Below are positions 37,613 to 45,430 of a stretch of 64,000 bases of DNA, in pieces. Under the pieces are notes generated by a model. It saw only the letters and a list, made by a program, of their open reading frames with translations. It was not told the DNA's origin and did not search any database. A program made the translations under genes and the position numbers. How positions within the stretch are numbered: position 1 is the first letter of the stretch; every line of letters starts with the position of its first letter. Origin of the DNA: Betaproteobacteria bacterium (GTDB lineage Bacteria; Pseudomonadota; Gammaproteobacteria; Burkholderiales; Burkholderiaceae_C). The DNA is taken from the NCBI GenBank assembly GCA_947453725.1, contig CANGHH010000007.1:62001-126000 (forward strand). Reading direction: 5' to 3'.

Positions 37613-39784
37613 TCAGCGGAAGGGCTCGGCACGGCGCAGCAGTTCCTCCAGCCCTGGTTCATTCGGGTCGCGCGGCGCCCCCGGATGAATGATCGCCACC
37701 TGGCAACTCTCGGCCGCCTCCACCAGCTGGCGGTAGCTGCCCGCGGTGATGTCGGCGAGGGTGGCCTGACGGCGCTCGTCGTACTTGAACATCCGGTCGT
37801 TGATGGTCTGGCACTCGTTGCAGCTGGGGCAGCGCGCGGTCTCGATCCAGGCTTCGTCACGCGAGCGCACCGAGGCGGCCGCCTCGGATGTTGCGGGCGC
37901 GACCATGCGAGGTGCGTCGCTGGCCGGCGGTTCCGTGGGCGAGGCAGCAGCCGCCGGTGCCGCCGTCGCGCCTTGCGCTGCGCTGTGCTCCTGCAGCCGT
38001 CGCCACAGCAGCAGGCAGCGGCGGGTGGCCTGCATCAGGCGGGCGTCGACGACGACGCGGTGCAGCCTGTCCTGCGCGTCGGCGGCCCAGACGAAGGGCA
38101 GCTGCTGGGCGGCTGCCGGGTCGTCGAGGGCCAGCCAGTCGGCCACCGGCAGCATCGCCGGGGTCCACTGCGCCTGCGGCACGGCGGCGAAGTGCGGCGC
38201 GTAGCGGGCGTCGCACAGCAGGAAGTCGGCGAAGGTGAAGGCGCAGGCCACGCGCACCCGGTGCAGCTTGGCATCGGCGTATTCCAGCGTCTCTACCGCC
38301 CAGTCCTGCCCGGGCTGCGGGTTGTTTTCGAGCGAGAAGCGGGTGGCCCAGCTGCTGCCGGCGGCAGCGTCGTAGCTGAAGGCCGGGAAGGCGCGCGACT
38401 GCATGGCAGCGGCGGCCAGCAGGTAGGGCGGCAAGGCGCTGGCGCCGTCGTCAGGCCCGGCATAGACGCTGAACAGCGCTGGCCCGGCGACGGCCAGCCC
38501 ATGGGCGATGCGCGAGCGCAGGGCGACCAGGTTGGCGCTGCTGGCCTGCAGCACGAACTGGCCGCCCAGCCCCATCGCGGTGGTCGCCAGCCGCGCGCTG
38601 CGCACGCCAAAGGCGAAGTGGCCCATGCCGATGGCCGCTTCCTCCAGCAACTCGGTGCTCTGCACCAGCACCTTGACCGGCAGGCCGGCGGACAGCAGGT
38701 CCATCAGCATCGCATTCTCGGGCGCCGCGTTGCGCTCGGGCGGGATGCAGACCAGGTAGTCGGGGCCCAGCGCCAGGTCGTCGGCCGTCAGCGCGTGCGC
38801 GTCCAGCGCGTCGAAGTACAGGTCGTGTTCGGACTCGATGTAGTGACCCCGCACCTCCAGCCTGGCTACCAGCAGTGCCTTGACCAGGGCCAGCAACGCC
38901 GGCAGGCGCTGCGCGAAGGCCGCCGCCGCCGCAGCGCAGTTGTCGAAGGCGAATTCGAAGCAGGCGTCAGTCCCGTCGCCCGACCCGCCCTGTTCAGGCG
39001 CGTGGAAGCGCTGCGATTCGAGCACGCGCAGGGTGGCCAGCAGGCGCTGGTGGCGGGCCGGCGGCAGTTCGTCCTGCGGCAGGCCCTTGCCGACGATGCG
39101 CGACAGCACGTCGAAGTCGAAGGCCTGCTGCTGCGGGCCACCCAGCGCGGCCTTCAGGCTGTCGGGCAGGCGGCTGACCTGCGAATGGCTGAACGCCGCC
39201 CGCAGGATGTCGGACAGCCCGGCCACCAGCGGGCCCAGTTCGGCTTGGAAACGGCGTGACTTTTCGCGCCGGGCCGCCCGCCAGGCGTGCGCCAGGAGGC
39301 GCGCCGGCAGGGCCTGCGTGCAGCCCAGCAGTTCGCCATCGGCAGGCAGGCCGCTGCTGGCGCGGGCCAGCACCTCTTGCAGCGCGGCCTGCTCGTCGGC
39401 TGGCGCGCGGGCAGCGAGCCGCGTGATCGCGGCCTGCCAAGCCTCGGTCAGCGTGCCGCTCGCGCCAGCGGCGACCGCGCTGCGGATCTCGTGTTCGAGC
39501 TGCAGCGTCTGGCGGCGCAGGCGCTCGCCGTCCGCACCGCGCGGCGCCACGTTCTGCAGCATGCCGTCGACCAGGCTGGACAGTGAGCGCAGGGCCTCGG
39601 GGCCGTCGCCGTCGAGCAGCACCACCGGGAAGTCGTGCCGCAGCGCGTTCAGCTCCCGGTAGGGGGCCAGCAGGGCCGGGCGCAAGCCCATGCCTTCGAT
39701 GCCGGCCAGGCCCGGCGCGGTCTTGCTGCGCCGGCCGGTGGCGTGGAACTGCTGCAGGTCCTGGGCTGGAAGGGGCGCGTCCAT
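37613..39784 (-). CDS. large protein with C-terminal single-cluster ferredoxin domain, Kor-associated
   Basis: A 723-residue protein whose last 72 residues form a mono-[4Fe-4S] ferredoxin domain: C652, C655 and C658 in CPSCNEC, and C694 in ESCQVAIIHP, the pattern C-x2-C-x2-C-x35-C. The first 580 residues match no family I recognise; they are soluble, helical and Ala/Leu-rich, with a segment near 370-470 (CIPPERNAAPENAMLMDLLSA, KVLVQSTELLEEAAIG) that recalls parts of pyruvate:ferredoxin oxidoreductases. An Ala/Pro-rich linker lies near 600-635. The start overlaps the korB stop (TGATG, 39782-39786), so it is tightly coupled. It is likely the electron acceptor or an accessory subunit of KorAB; this is inference. 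Confidence 0.8.
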   Translation of the reverse strand: MDAPLPAQDLQQFHATGRRSKTAPGLAGIEGMGLRPALLAPYRELNALRHDFPVVLLDGDGPEALRSLSSLVDGMLQNVAPRGADGERLRRQTLQLEHEIRSAVAAGASGTLTEAWQAAITRLAARAPADEQAALQEVLARASSGLPADGELLGCTQALPARLLAHAWRAARREKSRRFQAELGPLVAGLSDILRAAFSHSQVSRLPDSLKAALGGPQQQAFDFDVLSRIVGKGLPQDELPPARHQRLLATLRVLESQRFHAPEQGGSGDGTDACFEFAFDNCAAAAAAFAQRLPALLALVKALLVARLEVRGHYIESEHDLYFDALDAHALTADDLALGPDYLVCIPPERNAAPENAMLMDLLSAGLPVKVLVQSTELLEEAAIGMGHFAFGVRSARLATTAMGLGGQFVLQASSANLVALRSRIAHGLAVAGPALFSVYAGPDDGASALPPYLLAAAAMQSRAFPAFSYDAAAGSSWATRFSLENNPQPGQDWAVETLEYADAKLHRVRVACAFTFADFLLCDARYAPHFAAVPQAQWTPAMLPVADWLALDDPAAAQQLPFVWAADAQDRLHRVVVDARLMQATRRCLLLWRRLQEHSAAQGATAAPAAAASPTEPPASDAPRMVAPATSEAAASVRSRDEAWIETARCPSCNECQTINDRMFKYDERRQATLADITAGSYRQLVEAAESCQVAIIHPGAPRDPNEPGLEELLRRAEPFR

Positions 39785-40773
39785 CACGCGGCCTCGTCCG
39801 TCGCGACCTGCGCCTCGGGCCAGACGGTGACCTTGTCGAGCTCGTGCTCGAAGCCCGCGCGGATGCGCTCGGGCGAGCGCAGCGCGCTGGCGTGGTGCAT
39901 GTCTTCGTACAAAGGCGCTGCGGGGTTGCGGTAGAGGATGCCCACGGGGATCGGGTCTTGCAGCGAGGCGATCGCGCGCGCCTGGTCGATGTCGACGGGG
40001 TCGTGCGCCCGCTGGTTGCGGTGGCTGCTGGCGATCGCCGGGCTCAGCTGCAGGCCATCGGCGTGGGTCAGCAGCAGCAGACGCTGCGGGTCGTGCAGCC
40101 AGGGATCGAAGCTGCGCGGCATGAATTCGGGGCAGCGCTGGAGCACCCGCACGAAGGAGAAGCCGCGGTGGCGGTGGGCCTTCTGCAGGATGTCGAACAG
40201 CAGCTCGGGCACCCAGTCGACGGCCTGCGCGACGAAGGACGCGCCCTGCACGCCCATCGTCACCGTCAGCGGGTTCATCGGCTCCAGCGTGGCGCCGTGC
40301 GGCGTGGTGTTGCTCTTGAAGCCGCGCGGGCTGGTCGGCGAGGCCTGCTTCTTGGTCAGGCCGTAGACGTGGTTGTCGTGCAGCACCACGGTCATGTTCA
40401 TGTTGTAGCGGAGCGCGTGGATCCAGTGCCCCGCGCCGATGCTGCAGCAGTCGCCGTCGCCGGTGCTGACGAAGATGTTCAGGTCGGGCCGCGCCATGCG
40501 GATGCCCTCGGCCACCGGGAAGGCGCGGCCGTGCAGGCTGTGGAAGCCGTAGGTCTTCATGTAGTGCGGCAGCCGGCTGCTGCAGCCGATGCCCGAGACG
40601 AAGACCGTGTTCTCGGGCGCCAGCGCTTCCTCGCTGCACAGGCGCTGCATGGCGGCCAGGATGGCGTTGTCGCCGCAGCCGCTGCACCAGCGCGGCACGC
40701 CGCCCTGGTAGTCCTCCAGCGCATGGTGTTCCTCGTGCAGCTGGATCACGCAACGACTCAGCGACTGGTTCAT
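39784..40773 (-). CDS. korB: 2-oxoacid:ferredoxin oxidoreductase, beta (thiamine-diphosphate) subunit
   Basis: A 329-residue subunit that binds thiamine diphosphate and a [4Fe-4S] cluster. It oxidatively decarboxylates a 2-oxoacid to an acyl-CoA while reducing ferredoxin. Cluster cysteines are visible in WCSGCGDNAI (about 30 and 33), GIGCSS (about 64) and RVLQRCPEF. The ThDP/Mg site is GDGDCCSIGAGH followed by LHDNHVYGLTKKQASPTS. The GLTK-SPTSP loop favours the 2-oxoglutarate (Kor) class, but pyruvate cannot be excluded. The start overlaps the korA stop (ATGA) and the stop overlaps the ferredoxin-fusion gene. Confidence 0.93.
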   Translation of the reverse strand: MNQSLSRCVIQLHEEHHALEDYQGGVPRWCSGCGDNAILAAMQRLCSEEALAPENTVFVSGIGCSSRLPHYMKTYGFHSLHGRAFPVAEGIRMARPDLNIFVSTGDGDCCSIGAGHWIHALRYNMNMTVVLHDNHVYGLTKKQASPTSPRGFKSNTTPHGATLEPMNPLTVTMGVQGASFVAQAVDWVPELLFDILQKAHRHRGFSFVRVLQRCPEFMPRSFDPWLHDPQRLLLLTHADGLQLSPAIASSHRNQRAHDPVDIDQARAIASLQDPIPVGILYRNPAAPLYEDMHHASALRSPERIRAGFEHELDKVTVWPEAQVATDEAA

Positions 40774-42689
40774 GATGGTTCTCCTTGACCCAGCAGCGCG
40801 GCCCGCGCCGCTTCGACGATGCTGCCCGGCTTGATCGGCTGGCCGCGGGCCTGGCTCCAGCAGTCGATGTCGACCAGGAAGCGCGAGCGCAGCAGCATCG
40901 CCAGCGCCGAATAGCGGCGGTTGTCCTCGTCGATCAGCGCGTCCTCGGGCTTGTCGGACCAGTTGCATTCGATGGTCATCACGCGCCGGAAGCGCTGCAG
41001 GATCTCGCGGATGCCCGAGGGCAGCGGCTGGATGAAGCGCAGGTGCAGCGCCGACACCGCCAAGCCCTGGGCGCGCAGGCGCAGCACGGCTTCCTCGATG
41101 GCGCCCAGCGTGCTGCCCCAGCCGACGAGCAGCAGGTCGCCGCCTTCGTCGGGCCGGCCGCCGAACACCGTGGGGGCTTTCAGCGTCTTCTGCAGCGCCG
41201 CCAGCTTCAGGCTGCGCGCGCGCAGGCCTTCTTCGTTGATGGCCGGGTCGTAGGCGACCTTGCTGTTGCGGTCGTGCGCCAGGCCGGTCAGCGTGTGCAT
41301 GCCGCCGGGCTGGCCGGGCTGGAAGCGGCGCGACAGGCCAGTCACCGGGTCCCAGTCGTAGGGCTTGGCGCCGGCGGGCACCGGGGTCTGGTCGACCGGT
41401 GGCGCCAGCCAGTCGTTGCTGAACACCGGCCGCGGGAAAGGCTGCTGTGCGCTCGACAGGCTGGCGTCGGACAGCACCACCACGACCATGCCGAACAGCT
41501 CGGCGAGCTTGCGCGCGGTGATCACCGAGTAGAAGCAGTCCTCGATGCTGCACGGCGCCAGCACCACCTTGGGCGCGTCGCCGTGGCCGCCGAACATCGC
41601 GGCCAGCAGGTCGCCCTGTTCCACCTTGGTCGGCTGGCCGGTGCTGGGTCCGCCGCGCTGGACGTTGACCACCACCAGCGGAATCTCGGCCATCACGGCC
41701 AGGCCCATCGCTTCCTGCTTCAGCGAAAAGCCGGGGCCCGAGGTGATGGTGACCGCGCACTTGCCGGCGTAGCTGGCACCGATGGCGAAGGCGCAGGCGG
41801 CGATCTCGTCCTCGGCCTGGTGCACGACGCCGCCGACGTTCTCGAAGACCTCGCTGAGGTAGTGCGAGGCCGAGGTGGCCGGCGTGATCGGGTACATCGC
41901 GCAGATGTCCATCCCCGATGCGATGACGCCCAAGGCCAGCGCCGTGTTGCCGTTGACGACGATCTGCGGCACCTTCGCGCGCTGCGCCGGGATGCGGTAG
42001 CGGACGTCCAGGTTGGCCGCGCCCCAGGCCGCGCCGGCTTCGTAGAGCGCGACGTTGGCCGCGATGACCTGCTGGTCCTTCTTGCCGAAGATGCGCGCGA
42101 TCTGCTCGCGGGCCAGCGTGGCGTCCAGGCTGTAGAGCTGGCACAGCAGCCCCAGCACGAACATGTTCTTGCCCTTGCGCGGGTCGCTGACCAGCCGCTT
42201 GCAGGCCTCTTCCAACGGCACCTCGTGGACCTCGAAGCCGTCGTGGCGCAGCGCCTGCACGGTCTTGCCGTACGAGGCCACGACCGCCGCGTCGCGGTGC
42301 TGGCCCCACATGCTTTCCAGCAGGATCATCGCGCCGGGTTTGAGCTCGCCGGCCTGCACGCGGCCGATCAGCACCTGCTCGTTGAAGGCCACCACCAGGT
42401 CGGTCTGGTCGCCGCCGTTGCTGACGCGCTGGCTGCCGATGCGGATGCGGATGCCGCTGGCGCCGGCCACGCTGCGCGCCGGCGGCTGGATCTCGGCCGG
42501 GATGATCTCGGTGGTCCAGATGCCGTTGCCCATGCGCGCGGCGATCGCCGCCAGGCTTTGGCCGCAGCGCTGGGCGCCTTCGCCCGAATCGCTGATGACC
42601 TCGATGATCTGTTCGGCCAGGGTGGTCGCCGGCTGCCTGTGCGCGGCGACTGCGGCACCGACGGGTTCGGGGCTCAGGAGGGTGTTCAT
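40770..42689 (-). CDS. korA: 2-oxoacid:ferredoxin oxidoreductase, fused gamma-alpha subunit
   Basis: A 639-residue KorA-type protein. Residues about 30-215 are the gamma domain (SDSGEGAQRCGQSLAAI, GIRIRIGSQRVSNGGDQTD). The pyrimidine-binding alpha domain follows, with GVIASGMDICAMYPITPAT, QAEDEIAACAFAIGASYAG and TSGPGFSLKQEAMGLAVMAEIPLVVVNVQRGGPSTGQPTK, the standard CoA/substrate region. The C-terminal transketolase-like domain includes LLVGWGSTLGAIEEAV. The fused architecture is that of aerobic/microaerobic Kor enzymes. The ATG at 42689 starts the family sequence. It follows the NfnB-like gene by 19 bases. Confidence 0.94.
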   Translation of the reverse strand: MNTLLSPEPVGAAVAAHRQPATTLAEQIIEVISDSGEGAQRCGQSLAAIAARMGNGIWTTEIIPAEIQPPARSVAGASGIRIRIGSQRVSNGGDQTDLVVAFNEQVLIGRVQAGELKPGAMILLESMWGQHRDAAVVASYGKTVQALRHDGFEVHEVPLEEACKRLVSDPRKGKNMFVLGLLCQLYSLDATLAREQIARIFGKKDQQVIAANVALYEAGAAWGAANLDVRYRIPAQRAKVPQIVVNGNTALALGVIASGMDICAMYPITPATSASHYLSEVFENVGGVVHQAEDEIAACAFAIGASYAGKCAVTITSGPGFSLKQEAMGLAVMAEIPLVVVNVQRGGPSTGQPTKVEQGDLLAAMFGGHGDAPKVVLAPCSIEDCFYSVITARKLAELFGMVVVVLSDASLSSAQQPFPRPVFSNDWLAPPVDQTPVPAGAKPYDWDPVTGLSRRFQPGQPGGMHTLTGLAHDRNSKVAYDPAINEEGLRARSLKLAALQKTLKAPTVFGGRPDEGGDLLLVGWGSTLGAIEEAVLRLRAQGLAVSALHLRFIQPLPSGIREILQRFRRVMTIECNWSDKPEDALIDEDNRRYSALAMLLRSRFLVDIDCWSQARGQPIKPGSIVEAARAALLGQGEPS

Positions 42690-42708
42690 GGTGGTTTGCG
42701 GTGGGCGC

Positions 42709-44226
42709 CTAGGCGATGTGCAGGCGCGCGTAGCCGCGTTCGCGGCGGGGGATGCCGAAGGGGCGCTCATCTGACCGGCCATCCGCTTCCTTGCCGGCGG
42801 CGTTGACCGCGGCTTCGCTGTCTCGCAGACCCAGCCAGGCCTTCATGCCGCGCGCCGCCAGGCGGCCGGCGCCCATGGCCTTGATCACCGTGGCGGCGCC
42901 GGTGACGATGTCGCCGCCGGCGAACACGCCGGCCAGCGACGTGGCCAGGTTTTCGTCGGTGGCGATGTAGCCGCGCTGGTCCAACTTCAGGCCCGAGGTC
43001 TGGCCGATGATGGGGTTGGCGTTGGTGCCGATGGCGTAGACCACCATGTCGGTCTCGATCTCGAAGCTGCTGTCGGGCACGGGTACCGGGCGGCGCCGTC
43101 CCGAAGCGTCGGGCTCGCCCAGCTGCATGCGTTCGCAGCGCACGGCGCGCACGTTGTTCTGGGCGTCGGCCAGCAGGTCCACCGGCGTCGTCAACCAGTG
43201 GAACTCCACGCCTTCTTGCTGCGCGTGGTGGATTTCTTCGGCCCGCGCCGGGGCTTCGTCGGCGGTGCGCCGGTACAGGCAGACCACCCGCTCGGCACCG
43301 AGCCGCAGGCTCACCCGCAGCGCGTCCATCGCGGTGTTGCCGGCGCCGATGACGGCCACGCGCCGGCCGGCTTGCAGCGGCGTGTCGTGCTGCGGGAAGT
43401 CGCGTGCCCGCATCAGGTTGCAGCGCGTCAGCAACTCGTTGGCCGACAGCACGCCGTTCAGCGATTCACCCGGGATGCCCATGAAACTCGGGTAGCCGGC
43501 CCCGGTGCCGACGAAGACCGCGTGGAAGCCCATCTCGGTCAGCATCTGCTCGAGCGTGAACAGGCGCCCGACCAGGGTGTTGCACTCGAAGCGGATGCCG
43601 AGCTGCCTGAGCTTGCCGATCTCGACATCGACCACGCTGTTGGGCAGGCGGAAGTCGGGGATGCCGTACTTCAGCACCCCGCCGGGTTCCTGGAAGGCTT
43701 CGTAGACGGTGACGTCGCAGCCGGCCTTGGCCATGTCGGCGGCGCAGGCCATGCCGGCCGGACCGGAGCCGACGATGCCGACCTTGAAAGGCTGGGCCTC
43801 GATGTAGGGCATGTTGGCCCAGCCCTGGGCGATGGCCCTGTCGCCGACGAAGCGTTCAAGGCGGCCGATGGCCACCGGCTCCAGGCTGTCGCCGACGGTG
43901 CAGACGCCTTCGCACTGGCTTTCCTGCGGGCAGACGCGTCCGCACACCGAGGGCAGCAGGTTGGTGCGGGTGATCACGTCATAGGCGCCATGGACGTTGT
44001 TCGCCGCCAGCTGGCGGATGAAGCCCGGGATGTCGATGCCGACCGGGCAGCCGCGCACGCAGGGCTCGTCGTCGCAGTCCAGGCAGCGCGCGGACTCGAG
44101 CAGCGCCTGCTCCGGGCTGTAGCCGATGGCGACCTCGTCGAAGTTGCGCACGCGATCGGCGGGGGCCTGTTCGGGCATCGGCGTGCGGGCCTGCGGGATG
44201 CTGCGGATGGTCTTCTTCTTGGCCAT
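42709..44226 (-). CDS. NfnB/SudA/GltD-like NADPH oxidoreductase with two 4Fe-4S clusters
   Basis: A 505-residue flavoprotein of the glutamate-synthase small-subunit family. The N-terminal cluster domain has cysteine sets CLDCDDEPCVRGCPVGID (about 48-62) and CGRVCPQESQCEGVC (about 94-108). The FAD dinucleotide site is VGIVGSGPAGMACA near 148, the NADP(H) site is VAVIGAGNTAMDALR near 290, and a last FAD motif is GVFAGGDIVTGAATV. Next to an NfnA-like gene it most likely forms an NADH-dependent reduced ferredoxin:NADP+ oxidoreductase. SudAB sulfide dehydrogenase is the alternative; no glutamate-synthase large subunit is nearby. The C-terminal tail after residue 475 is not conserved. Confidence 0.9.
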   Translation of the reverse strand: MAKKKTIRSIPQARTPMPEQAPADRVRNFDEVAIGYSPEQALLESARCLDCDDEPCVRGCPVGIDIPGFIRQLAANNVHGAYDVITRTNLLPSVCGRVCPQESQCEGVCTVGDSLEPVAIGRLERFVGDRAIAQGWANMPYIEAQPFKVGIVGSGPAGMACAADMAKAGCDVTVYEAFQEPGGVLKYGIPDFRLPNSVVDVEIGKLRQLGIRFECNTLVGRLFTLEQMLTEMGFHAVFVGTGAGYPSFMGIPGESLNGVLSANELLTRCNLMRARDFPQHDTPLQAGRRVAVIGAGNTAMDALRVSLRLGAERVVCLYRRTADEAPARAEEIHHAQQEGVEFHWLTTPVDLLADAQNNVRAVRCERMQLGEPDASGRRRPVPVPDSSFEIETDMVVYAIGTNANPIIGQTSGLKLDQRGYIATDENLATSLAGVFAGGDIVTGAATVIKAMGAGRLAARGMKAWLGLRDSEAAVNAAGKEADGRSDERPFGIPRRERGYARLHIA

Positions 44227-44244
44227 GTTGGTCGGCTCCGGGTG

Positions 44245-45126
44245 TCAGGGCGCGGGCGCCGGATCGGCCATCGGGGCGGCGTTGCGCAAGCGGCAGCTCT
44301 CGTTGAAGGCCTGCAGCGCCACCTGCTCGGCGGGCTTGTAGCGACCCAGGCGCGCCATCAGGTCGTCGAAGTCGACCTGGTGGCCGTCGAAGTCGGGCCC
44401 GTCGACGCAGGCGAACTTCACGCTGCCGCCGACCTTCACGCGGCAGCCGCCGCACATGCCGGTGCCGTCGACCATCACCGGGTTCAGGCTGACCAGGGTG
44501 CGGGTGCCGTGCGGGCGGGTGAATTCGGCGCAGCCTTTCATCATGATGGGCGGCCCGATGGCCACCACCTCGTCGATGTCGGCGTGCTGCGCGTAGGCCT
44601 GCCGCAGGCCCTCGGTGACCCGGCCGTGGAGGCCGGCCGACCCGTCATCGGTGCAGACGATCAGTTCGTCGCAACAGGCGTGGAACTTGTCTTCCCAGAA
44701 GATCAGCCCGCGGCTGCGGAAGCCCAGCACGCCGATGACGCAGGCGCCGTTTTCCTTGTGGGCCCGCGCCTGCGGATAGACGGGCGCGACGCCCAGACCG
44801 CCGCCGACACAGACCACCTTCTTCGCCTGGCCGACAGGGCTGGGCGCGCCCATAGGCCCGACCAGCGCGAATAGTTGCGTGCCGACCTGACAGGTCTGCT
44901 GCATTTCGAGCGTGGTCTTGCCGACGGCCTGGATGACCAGGGTGATGGTGCCCTTGACGGTGTCGAAGTCGGCCAGCGTCAGCGGGATGCGCTCGCCGTG
45001 TTCGTGCGCCATCACGATCACGAACTGGCCGGGCCGCGCGGCGCGCGCCATCTGCGGGTGTTCGATCTCCAGCAGATAGGTGTGCGCCGAGATGTCCTGG
45101 CGCGTGACGATCTGGAAATCGGACAT
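44245..45126 (-). CDS. NfnA/SudB-like FAD/NAD-binding subunit
   Basis: A 293-residue ferredoxin-NADP reductase-fold protein (sulfide/dihydroorotate dehydrogenase-like). The FAD part covers residues 1-100 (YLLEIEHPQMARAARPGQFVIV, RIPLTLADF), the NAD-binding part has VCVGGGLGVAPVYPQA near 108-123, and the [2Fe-2S] cysteines are in GTGMCGGCRVKVGGSVKFACVDGP near 220-243. Pairs with the NfnB-like protein encoded 18 bases downstream. First gene of the five-gene operon reading to 37613. The ATG at 45126 starts the family sequence; the frame continues upstream without similarity. Confidence 0.92.
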   Translation of the reverse strand: MSDFQIVTRQDISAHTYLLEIEHPQMARAARPGQFVIVMAHEHGERIPLTLADFDTVKGTITLVIQAVGKTTLEMQQTCQVGTQLFALVGPMGAPSPVGQAKKVVCVGGGLGVAPVYPQARAHKENGACVIGVLGFRSRGLIFWEDKFHACCDELIVCTDDGSAGLHGRVTEGLRQAYAQHADIDEVVAIGPPIMMKGCAEFTRPHGTRTLVSLNPVMVDGTGMCGGCRVKVGGSVKFACVDGPDFDGHQVDFDDLMARLGRYKPAEQVALQAFNESCRLRNAAPMADPAPAP

Positions 45127-45430
45127 GGCGTGCTCGCAGGGTCGGGTTTTGAAAGGCGCCAGTGCAGCGGCGGCAGAACGGCCGGGTCCACGCGGGTGGG
45201 ATTCGGTGCTGCTGGGTGCATCGCGTGGCTCGATCCGACCCGCTGATCGAAGCACGGCGCCCGGGGCGAAAACTTGACCCGCATCAAGGTTCGGGACGGG
45301 GCGCGGGCCGGCCGGCGCCGGTCGGCTTTGCGCGCCATCCATCGTCCCTCCGCAACCCGGGGGGAACATGGTTCGCGGTGCCGACCTTCTGGCGCCGGGT
45401 CATCCGGCCTCGGCCCCGCGGGCCTGCGGA
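45127..45430. other. 304-bp intergenic region between the nfnA-like gene and the repeat-protein gene
   Basis: Both flanking genes are on the minus strand: the repeat-protein gene ends at 45431, the nfnA-like gene starts at 45126. The region holds the leader and promoter of the redox operon, including the FNR-type box at 45274-45287. I see no coding sequence and no clear terminator for the upstream gene. Confidence 0.7.
45274..45287. promoter_or_regulatory. FNR/ANR-type box upstream of the ferredoxin redox operon
   Basis: TTGAC, four bases, ATCAA: nine of ten conserved positions of the FNR box TTGAT-n4-ATCAA. It lies 148 bases upstream of the nfnA-like ATG. FNR-type regulators activate genes when oxygen is scarce, which suits low-potential ferredoxin enzymes. 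No strong -10 box is seen at the expected distance. Confidence 0.6.

Noticed and set aside
39785..40753. Extension of the 723-aa ferredoxin-fusion gene upstream to 40753
   Set aside because: That part is an Arg/Pro-rich alternative frame of korB; the family-like sequence starts at the ATG overlapping the korB stop.
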